Part shown: piece by piece, positions 9,392 through 18,422 of the stretch
Numbering within the stretch: the first letter of the stretch is position 1
How the letters are laid out: each line of letters opens with the position of its first letter
DNA from: Polaribacter sp. MED152
GTDB lineage: Bacteria > Bacteroidota > Bacteroidia > Flavobacteriales > Flavobacteriaceae
DNA: 64,000 bases
Assembly (NCBI RefSeq): GCF_000152945.2
Contig: NC_020830.1
Span: 620,001 to 684,000, forward strand
Direction: 5' to 3'
Translations under genes and position numbers: made by a program
Notes under the pieces: model-generated
The model's input: the letters and a program-made list of their open reading frames with translations, nothing else
Databases searched by the model: none
What the model was told of the DNA's origin: nothing

Positions 9392-10230
9392 TACTCTACT
9401 GTTGCTGTATTTTTAGTTTTTCTAACCATTAACCAAATACCAATTAACACTAATGGTATGCTTAAAACTTGGCCTGTGTTTAATGAATTGAACACCCAAT
9501 CTTCTCTCCCATCTACTTGTGCTTCTTTCAAAAATTCTATGAAAAAACGCAATGACCATAAAACTGTCATAAACAAACCAAATAGAAATCCTGTTTGATT
9601 TTTCTTATCTGTTTTCCAGTACAAATAATACATTGCAAAAAACAGAATTAAATAACTGAATGCTTCATATAACTGAGTAGGATGCCTAGCAAAATCTTCT
9701 CCATTTGCTTTAAAAATTACTCCAAAGTCAGAATTGGTTGCTTTACCATAAATTTCTGAATTGAAAAAGTTACCAGTTCTAATAAAAAAACCTGCTAGAG
9801 CTACCATAATTGCTAATCTGTCTAAGATAAACAACCATGGTTTTTCTAAATGTTTCTTAGCATAGAAATACATTGCCAATATGATAGATATTGCTGCTCC
9901 ATGACTTGCAAAACCTGTAAAACCTGTAAATTTCCAAGTGCCATTGACTTGTTTAAACGGAATTATAATTTCTAATAAATGATCTTGATAATAATCCCAA
10001 CTGTAAAAAAAGACATCTCCTAATCTCATACCAATTAACATGGATACAAAGACGTACATAAAAAGTGTGTCTAATTTTTCTACAGGAATATTATCATTTA
10101 TATAAATTTTCTTCATTAGATGTAAACCCAATAAAAAAGAAGCTACAAACATTAAACTGTACCAACGAACTACAAAAAATCCTAAATCGATACCTAATGA
10201 TGGATCCCAATTTATTGCTAAAAAATTCAT
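9391..10230 (-). CDS. lgt: Prolipoprotein diacylglyceryl transferase
   Basis: A 279-aa inner-membrane enzyme that moves a diacylglyceryl group from phosphatidylglycerol to the lipobox cysteine of prolipoproteins. About seven membrane segments. Signature residues are visible: VRWYSLMF near the N-terminus, the ASHGAAISI histidine block, FIRTGNFFNSEIYG (Lgt signature with catalytic Arg) and ARHPTQLYEA. It stands between yidD (31 bp upstream) and a small membrane protein gene, in one minus-strand run with cysS, all connected with protein synthesis and export. Confidence 0.95.
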   Translation of the reverse strand: MNFLAINWDPSLGIDLGFFVVRWYSLMFVASFLLGLHLMKKIYINDNIPVEKLDTLFMYVFVSMLIGMRLGDVFFYSWDYYQDHLLEIIIPFKQVNGTWKFTGFTGFASHGAAISIILAMYFYAKKHLEKPWLFILDRLAIMVALAGFFIRTGNFFNSEIYGKATNSDFGVIFKANGEDFARHPTQLYEAFSYLILFFAMYYLYWKTDKKNQTGFLFGLFMTVLWSLRFFIEFLKEAQVDGREDWVFNSLNTGQVLSIPLVLIGIWLMVRKTKNTATVE

Positions 10231-10260
10231 ATGTGCTTTTAAAATTTATTAATAGTAAAA

Positions 10261-10500
10261 TTATTTTTCTTTAATCTTCTCTGGTACAGGGTCATAACCT
10301 GAACCTCCCCAAGGATGACAACTAAAAATACGTTTCAAAGATAACCAACCTCCTGAAAATAACCCATGTTTTTGCAAAGCTTCTATTGTATAATGAGAAC
10401 AAGTTGGGCTATACCTGCATGTTGCTGGGGTAAATGGTGATATTGCTGTTTGATAAAAACGAACCAACAATATAAAAGGATATGAAAGTATTTTTTTCAA
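10261..10500 (-). CDS. yidD: Membrane protein insertion efficiency factor YidD
   Basis: A 79-aa YidD protein, an inner-membrane-bound helper of YidC insertase. The family hallmark is present: [20 protein letters not shown] with the cysteines, followed by [12 protein letters not shown] and the [17 protein letters not shown] end. Normal length. It lies 40 bp after cysS and 31 bp before lgt on the same strand. Confidence 0.95.
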   Translation of the reverse strand: MKKILSYPFILLVRFYQTAISPFTPATCRYSPTCSHYTIEALQKHGLFSGGWLSLKRIFSCHPWGGSGYDPVPEKIKEK

Positions 10501-10539
10501 TTACTGATATAAAAATTGAGCTAAAAAGTTCAATTGTAT

Positions 10540-12018
10540 TTAATTTATAGAAAAGGTAGTGCCTTCTTTACCATCTTTTAACTGAATGCCTAAGGCAACC
10601 AACTCATCTCTAATTTGATCTGATAAGGCCCAATCTTTATTTTCTCTTGCTTCTTTTCGTAACTTAATTAAAAGTTCTACAACACCTTTTACTTTGTCTG
10701 AATTGTCTTGAGCATCTTCGCCAATTAAACCTAAAACATCAAAAACAAAAGCTTTTATGGTAGTTTTAAATAAAGTTAAATCTGTTTCTGTTAAAGAACC
10801 TTTACCTTCTTTAATTTGATTGATTAGCTTAACAGCCTCAAATAAATGAGAGATTAAAATTGGTGTATTAAAATCATCATTCATGGCTGCATAACAATCT
10901 TTTTTCCAATTCTCAACATTGAAAGTAGATGTACTTCCTGCTTCAATTTTATCTAAAAATGCAACAGCTTCCATTAATTTAGAATGCCCTTTTTCTGAAG
11001 CTTCTAAAGCATCACCAGAAAAGTCTAAAATACTTCTATAATTGGCTTGCATATTAAAGAAACGCACTACAGATGCAGAAAATGCTTTTGGTAAAATATC
11101 ATTATTACCCGTTAAAATTTCATTTGGTAAAATAAAATTACCTGTAGATTTTGCCATTTTCTGGCTATTTAGCAACAACATGTTTGTATGCATCCAATAA
11201 TTTACAGGTTTTACCCCTGAACAGGTTTTAGATTGTGCAATTTCACATTCATGATGTGGAAATTTTAAATCCATTCCTCCTCCATGAATATCAAAACTTT
11301 CTCCTAAATATTTGGTGCTCATTACAGAACATTCTAAATGCCAACCAGGAAAACCATCACTCCAAGGAGAAGGCCAACGCATAATATGCCTGTCATCGGC
11401 TTTTTTCCATAAAGCAAAATCTTGTGGGTTTTTCTTATCTGATTGCCCATCTAAAGTTCTTGTATTATGAATTAAATCTTCAACTTTTCTACCAGAAAGT
11501 ATTCCGTAATTTTCTTTTTTGTTGTATTCTAAAACATCAAAATATACAGAGCCATTCACTTCATAAGCAAAACCTTTTTCAATGATTTCCTTAATCATTT
11601 CTATTTGCTCTACAATATGACCTGTTGCTGTTGGCTCAATACTTGGTGGTAAAAAATTGTAATTCTCTAATACATTATGAAAGTCTACTGTATATTTCTG
11701 TACAACTTCCATTGGTTCTATTTCCTCTAATCTTGCTTTTTTAGAAATACGATCTTCACCCTCATCTGCATCATTTTCTAAATGACCAGCATCTGTAATA
11801 TTACGTACATAGCGAACTTTATAACCTAAATGCAGTAAGTAACGATATACTACATCAAAAAACATAAATGTTCTAACGTTACCTAAATGTGCATTGCTGT
11901 AAACAGTTGGCCCACAAACATACATACCTACATAACCTTCTGTGATTGGTTTAAAATCCTCTTTAGATTTAGAAAGAGAATTGTATATTTTAAGTTGATT
12001 TTCTTTATAAAGTTCCAT
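10540..12018 (-). CDS. cysS: Cysteinyl-tRNA synthetase
   Basis: A 492-aa class I aminoacyl-tRNA synthetase for cysteine. The Zn2+ site and HIGH-type motif are seen in [19 protein letters not shown] (HLGN), further zinc ligands in LECSVMS and [10 protein letters not shown], and the KMSKS loop as KMAKSTGNF. The C-terminal DALR and anticodon-binding regions follow (about 360-492). Length and order are standard. First gene of the cysS-yidD-lgt run. Confidence 0.97.
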   Translation of the reverse strand: MELYKENQLKIYNSLSKSKEDFKPITEGYVGMYVCGPTVYSNAHLGNVRTFMFFDVVYRYLLHLGYKVRYVRNITDAGHLENDADEGEDRISKKARLEEIEPMEVVQKYTVDFHNVLENYNFLPPSIEPTATGHIVEQIEMIKEIIEKGFAYEVNGSVYFDVLEYNKKENYGILSGRKVEDLIHNTRTLDGQSDKKNPQDFALWKKADDRHIMRWPSPWSDGFPGWHLECSVMSTKYLGESFDIHGGGMDLKFPHHECEIAQSKTCSGVKPVNYWMHTNMLLLNSQKMAKSTGNFILPNEILTGNNDILPKAFSASVVRFFNMQANYRSILDFSGDALEASEKGHSKLMEAVAFLDKIEAGSTSTFNVENWKKDCYAAMNDDFNTPILISHLFEAVKLINQIKEGKGSLTETDLTLFKTTIKAFVFDVLGLIGEDAQDNSDKVKGVVELLIKLRKEARENKDWALSDQIRDELVALGIQLKDGKEGTTFSIN

Positions 12019-12109
12019 TAAAATAAGTGACTATTTATAGGGCATAAAGATAGGCACTTTAAGAAGAATAGCGAAATGGAATTTGTTAGAAGTTTTCTAA
12101 AAGAAGTGT

Positions 12110-13459
12110 TTACTTTATAGTAATTGTACTGTACTCTCCATTTACTTTAATGAAGTTAGTTGTAGTTGCATTTAAAGGGTTTTTGGTGGCTTTGTTATTT
12201 AATTTAACTCTGTTCACTCCGTATTTGAATTTACTTGGCACATCTTTTAAAAGTAAAATAGCTTCAGACTGACTTAAATTAATGATAAAATTACCAAAAT
12301 TAGGATTAAAATTTTCTACTGTAAAAAGACCAAATTTATCTGTAACAATTACATCTTCATTAACATTGGCTACATTAACACTAGATGAATTATTAGATAA
12401 TGTAGTATTAGTAACTGATGCTATTTTAGCATCAGTTACATTGTTTAAGAATAGTGTACAAGCGTTTAAATCGTTAATGGTAACTTTAGAATAATCTATT
12501 GCCAATTCACCATCAATTAAATTATTTGCTATAAAAGTACCATACTTTACTTTACCAATAGCAACTGTATTTGGCAGTTTTACTCTACAATGACGAGTGT
12601 TTAAATCGAAAGTTGCTTTTTTAGGAACTTTAATTTCCAAACGCTTTTTTATTTTAACGGTTTTACCATTAATAATAATTTCGTTTTTGTCTGAACTGAA
12701 ATTCATTTTCAATTTCTTTAATTCAGCTTTGGCTTTGGCTAATTCGTTTTTAATTTTTTGTTTATCTATTTTTTTTAATTCCTCATTAGCCTTCTTCATT
12801 TCTATTTTAACCTTCTCTTTAGATTCTGCGATTTCTTTACGCATTTTCTCTTTATCTATGTTTAGCTTTTCTTTTAACTGCTTATATTCTTTGGTTTTTT
12901 TAAAGGCCTCCCACTCTTCTTTTGAAGTAATTACAATGTCATGATCATCATCTTTCCATCTAAAATCGTATTTCCCATTTTTACCCATATTTTCGTCTAT
13001 GTCAATAAGAATGTTATCGAAATTAAAATCGAAATCAAAATTCATTTCTGGCAAAACAATGGTCTCAAAACTCGAAAAATCTATATCTGGCATTTCAAAA
13101 TCAAAATCCATATCATCGAAAAAGACAAAGTTGTTTTTAAAACCTGCAGGCCCTTGACCTTTAGATAAAATATTTACTTTACGTTTATTACTTAATGCTT
13201 CAAACTGCCAATTGTTAAAGTACTTTTCTGCCTCTTCTTTAGAAACACCTTCAACCTCTATATAGGCATTTATTTGCACCTCGTTTTTATTCCAAGTTGT
13301 TACATCAATATCTGTATTAGATGCATCTATAACAACCTGTACATCTTTATTGGTCTTAAAGGTTTCAGTATATTTTTTATCAAACTTTTGGGCTGATACA
13401 ATACTTATAAACCCAAGGCAAAATAAGGTTAGGTATAATTTATATGATTTGTTGTTCAT
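12110..13459 (-). CDS. Secreted DUF4097/adhesin-like beta-repeat protein with a coiled-coil insert
   Basis: A 449-aa protein with a signal peptide (about 1-24, ending VSAQ), hence periplasmic or surface-located. The N-terminal part (about 30-110) and the C-terminal part (about 270-449) have the short alternating-strand pattern of DUF4097/putative auto-transporter-adhesin domains. Between them are an acidic, Asp/Phe-rich stretch (about 120-165) and a Lys/Glu coiled coil (about 190-265). It is the third gene of the sigma/anti-sigma operon, overlapping the anti-sigma gene by 20 bp, so it is likely a target or partner of that regulator. Function not established. Confidence 0.7.
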   Translation of the reverse strand: MNNKSYKLYLTLFCLGFISIVSAQKFDKKYTETFKTNKDVQVVIDASNTDIDVTTWNKNEVQINAYIEVEGVSKEEAEKYFNNWQFEALSNKRKVNILSKGQGPAGFKNNFVFFDDMDFDFEMPDIDFSSFETIVLPEMNFDFDFNFDNILIDIDENMGKNGKYDFRWKDDDHDIVITSKEEWEAFKKTKEYKQLKEKLNIDKEKMRKEIAESKEKVKIEMKKANEELKKIDKQKIKNELAKAKAELKKLKMNFSSDKNEIIINGKTVKIKKRLEIKVPKKATFDLNTRHCRVKLPNTVAIGKVKYGTFIANNLIDGELAIDYSKVTINDLNACTLFLNNVTDAKIASVTNTTLSNNSSSVNVANVNEDVIVTDKFGLFTVENFNPNFGNFIINLSQSEAILLLKDVPSKFKYGVNRVKLNNKATKNPLNATTTNFIKVNGEYSTITIK

Positions 13460-14015
13460 TTTGTTTTGTGTTTAAATTTTTAAATTCATTTAACTGCTTT
13501 TTTAAACGTTGTAAAAGCTGTAGGCGTAATTGTAAATTACGAATTAATGCATCTATAGTTGCGTCATTAACCCCTTTTGTATTGAGCTCTTGGGTTAAAT
13601 CTTTATACTCTTTTGTTAGTTCTGCAATTTTTAATAAATAGTTATCTACTAATTCTTTATTCTCTTCAGATAAATCTAATTGACTAATTTCTAAATTGAT
13701 ACTATTTGTATAGTAGGTTTCAATAGTATTGAATTCAGGTGATATATTTCCTAAAGTAATTTGTTTGGGAGTTGAATTATCATCCGTTTTAATTAAAATA
13801 GGATCTTCTTTCTTTGTAGGATAAAACTGAACTCCAATACTTACAAGTAATAAAATAGAAGCTGCTATAGATAACCATTTTATATAGTTTTTCTTAGGCT
13901 TTGTTTGATGCAATTCTTGATTTAAAAGTGCCTCGAACTTCTTAGCATGGTTGTTAGATAACTCAACCTTTTCTTCTTTATAATTTTTAAATTTATCTCT
14001 AATATCTTGCTGCAT
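13440..14015 (-). CDS. Putative anti-sigma factor, membrane-anchored
   Basis: A 191-aa protein with an N-terminal cytosolic part (about 1-45), one membrane helix (about 46-62, WLSIAASILLLVSIGVQF) and a C-terminal periplasmic part rich in helical, coiled-coil pattern (about 95-191). This topology, and the position directly after an ECF sigma gene (17-bp overlap), mark it as the cognate anti-sigma factor. No zinc-binding HX3CX2C motif is visible, so it is not a ZAS-type protein. Identification is by topology and context, not by family match. Confidence 0.65.
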   Translation of the reverse strand: MQQDIRDKFKNYKEEKVELSNNHAKKFEALLNQELHQTKPKKNYIKWLSIAASILLLVSIGVQFYPTKKEDPILIKTDDNSTPKQITLGNISPEFNTIETYYTNSINLEISQLDLSEENKELVDNYLLKIAELTKEYKDLTQELNTKGVNDATIDALIRNLQLRLQLLQRLKKQLNEFKNLNTKQNEQQII

Positions 14016-14556
14016 ACCTCGTACTTTTTAATTCTTCTCTTAACATTCTTTTACCTCTTAACAAATGTGTTCTAGAAGTGTTTTCACTAATATTTAATAC
14101 TGATGAAATCTCTTGATGATCATAACCTTCTAAAAGATATAAGGTGAGTACCAATCTATATTTATCTTTCAATTCGTTAATTTTTGACACAATTAAATCT
14201 ATACAAATATCACTTTCAAAATGCCAATTATCGCTTTCTAAATTCCCTGTTATTTCTTCATTAATAGTAACCAATTCTAATTTCTTTTGTTTTAAACAAT
14301 CTATACATTGGTTGATCACTATTCTCTTTAACCAAGCTCCAAATGCTACTTCGTTTTTATAAGATTTAATGTTTTTAAACGCCTTAATAAAAGCATCTTG
14401 CATTACATCTTCTGCCAAACATTTATCTTTCATATACCTAACAGCCACAGCAAACATGCCTTTTGCATACAAATTATACAATTGCATTTGCGCTTTTGCA
14501 TCATTGCTTTTGCATTGATCAATTATAGTTTGATGTAATTGTTTGGTTGGTTTCAT
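13999..14556 (-). CDS. ECF RNA polymerase sigma factor
   Basis: A 185-aa sigma-70 family ECF factor. Region 2 (about 20-90) includes AEDVMQDAFIKAFKNIKSY (the -10 recognition helix) and region 4 (about 120-180) includes YLLEGYDHQEISSVLNIS and TSRTHLLRGKRMLREEL. It heads a three-gene operon with a membrane anti-sigma protein and a secreted adhesin-like protein, with overlapping stop/start pairs. An ECF-type promoter is found just upstream, so it probably activates itself. The stimulus is likely an envelope signal (inference). Confidence 0.93.
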   Translation of the reverse strand: MKPTKQLHQTIIDQCKSNDAKAQMQLYNLYAKGMFAVAVRYMKDKCLAEDVMQDAFIKAFKNIKSYKNEVAFGAWLKRIVINQCIDCLKQKKLELVTINEEITGNLESDNWHFESDICIDLIVSKINELKDKYRLVLTLYLLEGYDHQEISSVLNISENTSRTHLLRGKRMLREELKSTRYAARY

Positions 14557-14576
14557 TAAATCATTCTTATTCTAAA

Positions 14577-14602
14577 GACGATACATTTTTAACGATGTTG
14601 CA
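14577..14602 (-). promoter_or_regulatory. Predicted autoregulated ECF promoter
   Basis: On the minus strand TGCAAC is followed after exactly 16 bases by CGTC (AAC-N16-CGTC), the usual ECF layout. CGTC lies 21-24 bp before the ATG of the sigma gene, giving a leader of about 14 nt. Confidence 0.55.
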
Positions 14603-14625
14603 AAACGTTCTAAAATTTATCTTTA
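14598..14625 (+). promoter_or_regulatory. Predicted meaB promoter
   Basis: TTG-N17-TATCTTTA matches the Bacteroidota consensus TTG-N17-23-TAnnTTTG with one mismatch (last base). It overlaps the divergent ECF promoter, so the two transcription units may interfere. Confidence 0.5.
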
Positions 14626-14647
14626 AATTTACATATTAACTTTTACA

Positions 14648-15715
14648 ATGAATAAAAAACAATCTGCATTGCATGAAAAAGAAGGTGTTTCTAAACCAGA
14701 AACCACTAACTATTCTAGTGCAGAAAAAATAAAAATTAACAGAGCAAAAAGAAATTCTGTTGATGAATTTGTAACTCAAATTTTAAAAGGAAACATTACA
14801 TTTCTAAGCAGAGCAATTACTTTAGTAGAAAGCACAAATGCGAATCATCAAAAAAAAGCAAACGAAATTTTAGAAAGATGCTTGCCTTTTGCAAACAATT
14901 CTGTAAGAATTGGTATTACTGGAGTGCCAGGTGTTGGTAAAAGTACATTTATAGAAGCTTTTGGTAAATACCTTACAAATAAAGGAAACAAGGTTGCAGT
15001 TTTAGCTGTAGATCCAAGCAGTTCTGTAAATAAAGGTTCTATTTTAGGTGATAAAACCAGAATGGAACAGTTGGTTACAGATCAAAATGCGTTTATAAGA
15101 CCCTCACCCTCTGGGACCTCTTTGGGTGGAGTTGCTCAAAAAACCAGAGAATCTATAATTTTATGTGAAGCTGCAGGTTTTGATACTATAATTATTGAAA
15201 CTGTGGGAGTTGGTCAATCTGAAACTGTAGTTCATTCCATGGTAGATTTCTTTTTATTACTGAAACTTGCAGGTGCAGGAGATGAATTGCAAGGAATTAA
15301 AAGAGGAATTATAGAAATGGCAGATGCCATTGTTATTAATAAAGCTGATGGTGATAATGCTAAAAATGCTAACATTGCTAAAGTAGAATTTAACAGAGCT
15401 TTGCATTTATACCCTTTAAAAGAAAGTAACTGGCAACCTAAAGTTATAACTGCAAGTGCATTGCAAAATTTGAACATTGATAAGGTTCATGAAATGATTG
15501 CTGAATATCTTAAACTTACCAAAAACAACAATTACTTTGAAGAGAAAAGAAATGAGCAAAATACTTTTTGGCTACTTTCTACCATAAATCAGCAATTAAA
15601 AGATAATTTCTACAACAATCCTAACATTAGTAAAGAGTTAACTAAAGAAATTATGAATTTAAAAAATGGAAAAACCACACCATTTAACGCTGCTAAAAGA
15701 TTATTAAATTTGTAA
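14648..15715 (+). CDS. meaB: Methylmalonyl-CoA mutase-associated GTPase MeaB
   Basis: A 355-aa G3E-type GTPase of the MeaB/ArgK group, which protects and reloads the adenosylcobalamin enzyme methylmalonyl-CoA mutase. Walker A is GVPGVGKST, the metal/base region is DKTRMEQL plus PSPSGTSLGGVA, the switch block is IIETVGVGQSE, and the guanine-binding motif is NKAD. N-terminal helical extension (about 1-75) and a C-terminal dimerisation part are normal. The mutase genes themselves are not in the window. Confidence 0.93.
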   Translation: MNKKQSALHEKEGVSKPETTNYSSAEKIKINRAKRNSVDEFVTQILKGNITFLSRAITLVESTNANHQKKANEILERCLPFANNSVRIGITGVPGVGKSTFIEAFGKYLTNKGNKVAVLAVDPSSSVNKGSILGDKTRMEQLVTDQNAFIRPSPSGTSLGGVAQKTRESIILCEAAGFDTIIIETVGVGQSETVVHSMVDFFLLLKLAGAGDELQGIKRGIIEMADAIVINKADGDNAKNANIAKVEFNRALHLYPLKESNWQPKVITASALQNLNIDKVHEMIAEYLKLTKNNNYFEEKRNEQNTFWLLSTINQQLKDNFYNNPNISKELTKEIMNLKNGKTTPFNAAKRLLNL

Positions 15716-15724
15716 TTTTTTTGG

Positions 15725-15755
15725 TTGGTTTTCGACTACAAAGTATATAGTTTTG
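15725..15755 (+). promoter_or_regulatory. Predicted promoter of the PLP-enzyme gene
   Basis: TTG (15725-15727), 20-bp spacer, TAGTTTTG (15748-15755): a full match to the Bacteroidota promoter. The start site would lie near 15759, giving a leader of about 70 nt that carries a small hairpin (AATAGC/GCTATT). Confidence 0.6.
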
Positions 15756-15828
15756 TGTAAAGTTTAGTGCTGAAACAATACTATCAATAATAGCATAAAA
15801 AGCTATTCTTAAGATTCTATTTAAACCT

Positions 15829-17670
15829 ATGATACATCAAAAATTAAATAATTTTATTGCTCAAGTTGTTGATAATATGCCTAGTGATTGGGTTAATCTA
15901 ACAACTCATAGACTGGATATATATAATGAATCGCTTGCAAAAAGCGAATTTTTAGCAAAATTTGAAGCCTTATTTAAAAACGATACAGTCAATAAAAATA
16001 AGCTAGAAAATTTACCAACTGCTTATGATTATATTCGTTTAGGGCACCCTTTATCTTGTGTTCTTGAATGGATTTTAAGTAAATTAAACGATTTACATCC
16101 AGATGAAGTAATCAGTTTTTCTTCTTTAACGATGCCTATTTTGGCAGTTTTAAGGAAAAATTTATTGGAAAATAAAGACACAGCTATTTATTTTACAAAT
16201 TCCAGATTTAATGATATAGATTTTGAAACCTTAAAACGTGTTTATGGCTATAATTTTAGTACTCATTTAATTGATAATGAAAGTGAAATTCAAGAATCTG
16301 ATTCAAGTACTATTTTTATATCTGATAAAGAAGACTTTAAAACGTTTAATTTAAGCTCATCAGTTGATTTTTATGTTAATGCGTATTCAGACTTAGGAAG
16401 TGTTCTATTGGTAAATGGAGTAAAAAATAAAGAATACACATCAGAAATTCAACATGTTAGAAGAAGAGAAAGTGTTGCTATGACACCTGTAAATTCTTTA
16501 AAAGCGTTAAATCTGTTTTTAGGAAGATCATACACCGAAAATGATACAAGTGCTAATGATTCCAAAAAATTAGTACAAAGTTTAATCAAAGATATTACAG
16601 GCACAAAAGCTACTCCTTTATTAGGCTCTAGTGGATTATCTATTCAATATGCAATTATGATGGGCTTAGTTGATGATGCTCTTCAAAATCATAAAAATAA
16701 AACTATAAAATTTATTGTACCACCAAATTGTTATGGAGGTACAAACGATCAAGCAAGAAGAGTTGCAGCATTAGATAAAAATATTGAAGTTGTTGATTTA
16801 CCTGTAGATGGTAAAAATGATATGGTTTCTAGCATAGACCGCATTTTAGATGAAGTTGCAAATGAAGATGCTGTACCTTATATCATTGCAGAAATACCTA
16901 CAAATCCAAGAGTTGAAGTTCCGAATTTAGAAGATTTAAAACGTGTTTTAACCAATGAACGCAAAACCAATTCTGGAGAAAGTGCAATAGATCCTATTTT
17001 CATTTTAGACCAAACTTTTTGTCCTAATTATCAATTTTTAGGCGAAGGTGAAATTTTATCAACTTGCAGAAGTATCGCATATGCTAGCGGTTCTAAATTT
17101 CCTAGTGGAGGTAAATGTACTGCTGGTTATTGTGTTTCTAATGATAAAGCAAAGGCTTTAATGCACAAAATTGAGCATCACTTAACTTTATGTGATAATG
17201 AAGCTACAAAACAACAATATGATATTCTTGCTGAGCAGTTGCCTAGTATGAACCATAGAATTCTAGAAGCTTATCAAAATACAAAAGATTTTGTAAGTTT
17301 TATTCAAAAAGTTTTACCAGAAGCTAAAATTAATTTTGTTTCAGAACAGTTGGCTCTACAAGGTTTTACACCTTCTGTATTCTCTTTAGATTTGCCTACA
17401 AAAGGTACAACTTTAGAAGAGCAAGAGGCTTATAAAAGAGCCTTGAATTTAAAATTAATTAATCTAATGATTACAGAAATTCCTGACGAAAGTAAATTCT
17501 GTGTAAGTTACGGACAATTAAAAGGATGTTATTGGACAGTTCCTGCAACATCTACTCAAGGTACTACAAAAGAAGGAGATAAAGACTATATTGTTCGTGC
17601 ATCGTTATCGCCAGATCTAGATTTAGAATTACATAAAAAAGTATTTACAGATTTTGTGAATTCTCTATAA
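15829..17670 (+). CDS. PLP-dependent Cys/Met-metabolism family enzyme, long form
   Basis: A 613-aa protein. The C-terminal two-thirds (about 210-613) look like a fold-type I PLP enzyme of the trans-sulfuration (cystathionine gamma-synthase/beta-lyase) family: a phosphate-binding LLGSSGLSIQYAI, the EIPTNPRVEVPNL block, ILDQTF with the ring-binding Asp, and ASGSKFPSGGKC with the likely Schiff-base lysine. The N-terminal 200 residues are an extra region of unknown role; classical members are about 390 aa. Substrate cannot be named. Followed 12 bp later by the exported methyltransferase gene, probably one transcript. Confidence 0.7.
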   Translation: MIHQKLNNFIAQVVDNMPSDWVNLTTHRLDIYNESLAKSEFLAKFEALFKNDTVNKNKLENLPTAYDYIRLGHPLSCVLEWILSKLNDLHPDEVISFSSLTMPILAVLRKNLLENKDTAIYFTNSRFNDIDFETLKRVYGYNFSTHLIDNESEIQESDSSTIFISDKEDFKTFNLSSSVDFYVNAYSDLGSVLLVNGVKNKEYTSEIQHVRRRESVAMTPVNSLKALNLFLGRSYTENDTSANDSKKLVQSLIKDITGTKATPLLGSSGLSIQYAIMMGLVDDALQNHKNKTIKFIVPPNCYGGTNDQARRVAALDKNIEVVDLPVDGKNDMVSSIDRILDEVANEDAVPYIIAEIPTNPRVEVPNLEDLKRVLTNERKTNSGESAIDPIFILDQTFCPNYQFLGEGEILSTCRSIAYASGSKFPSGGKCTAGYCVSNDKAKALMHKIEHHLTLCDNEATKQQYDILAEQLPSMNHRILEAYQNTKDFVSFIQKVLPEAKINFVSEQLALQGFTPSVFSLDLPTKGTTLEEQEAYKRALNLKLINLMITEIPDESKFCVSYGQLKGCYWTVPATSTQGTTKEGDKDYIVRASLSPDLDLELHKKVFTDFVNSL

Positions 17671-17682
17671 ATTCCAATTAAC

Positions 17683-18408
17683 ATGAAAAGCTTTCATCAA
17701 ACTACATTTTTGTTTTTACTAATTTTTGCCATAAGTTTTTCTGTGTTTAGTCAAAAAGACAACAATTCTTCAGGAGATTATATTTACAAAAAAGGAGATT
17801 TTAATGGAATTGGAAAATGGTATTTAGGCAGAGAAATTGCTTATGTAATGGGTTATGAAGGCATAAATTGGTTAGAACGTTCTACGCGTGAAAAAGAAGA
17901 AAACACTTCCAAACTAATCAAAAACATGAATATTAAATCTACTGATATTATTGCAGATATTGGTGCTGGTTCTGGATATCATGCGTTTAAAATGGCACCT
18001 TTATGTAAGAGTGGATATGTTTATGCTGTAGATATACAGCCAGAAATGTTAAATGCTATTTTAAAAAATCCGAAGTTTGAAAAATACACCAATATTGAGT
18101 TAGTTGAAGGTGATGAAAAATCTGTAAATCTTCCTAAAAATACTTTTGATAAAGTACTGATGGTTGATGTGTATCATGAGTTTAGCTATCCAAAAGAAAT
18201 GATTTTATCCATTAGAAAAGCATTGAAAGAAAATGGTAAAATTTATTTGATAGAATATAGAATGGAAGACAAATCTGTTCCTATAAAAAAACTTCATAAA
18301 ATGAGCGAAAAGCAAGCTGTTAAAGAATTACAGGCTGCTGGATTTAAGCTCGATGAAAATATAAGTAATTTACCTTGGCAACATTGTATGGTATTTAGCA
18401 AACAATAA
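17683..18408 (+). CDS. SAM-dependent methyltransferase with a signal peptide
   Basis: A 241-aa class I (Rossmann) methyltransferase. Motif I is IIADIGAGSGYHAFKMA (about 87-103), the acidic end of strand 2 is YAVDIQPEML, and LMVDVYHEF marks the active-site strand. Unusually, the N-terminus (about 1-23, basic start, hydrophobic core, SVFSQ) is a clear Sec signal peptide, so the enzyme is predicted to be exported, where SAM is not known to be available. Starts 12 bp after the PLP-enzyme gene. The substrate is unknown. Confidence 0.75.
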   Translation: MKSFHQTTFLFLLIFAISFSVFSQKDNNSSGDYIYKKGDFNGIGKWYLGREIAYVMGYEGINWLERSTREKEENTSKLIKNMNIKSTDIIADIGAGSGYHAFKMAPLCKSGYVYAVDIQPEMLNAILKNPKFEKYTNIELVEGDEKSVNLPKNTFDKVLMVDVYHEFSYPKEMILSIRKALKENGKIYLIEYRMEDKSVPIKKLHKMSEKQAVKELQAAGFKLDENISNLPWQHCMVFSKQ

Positions 18409-18422
18409 TTGCCAAGATTTTT

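Noticed and set aside
12597..12944. 115-aa open frame on the + strand
   Set aside because: Lies wholly opposite the adhesin-like gene; low-complexity hydrophobic product mirrors the Lys/Glu coiled coil on the other strand.
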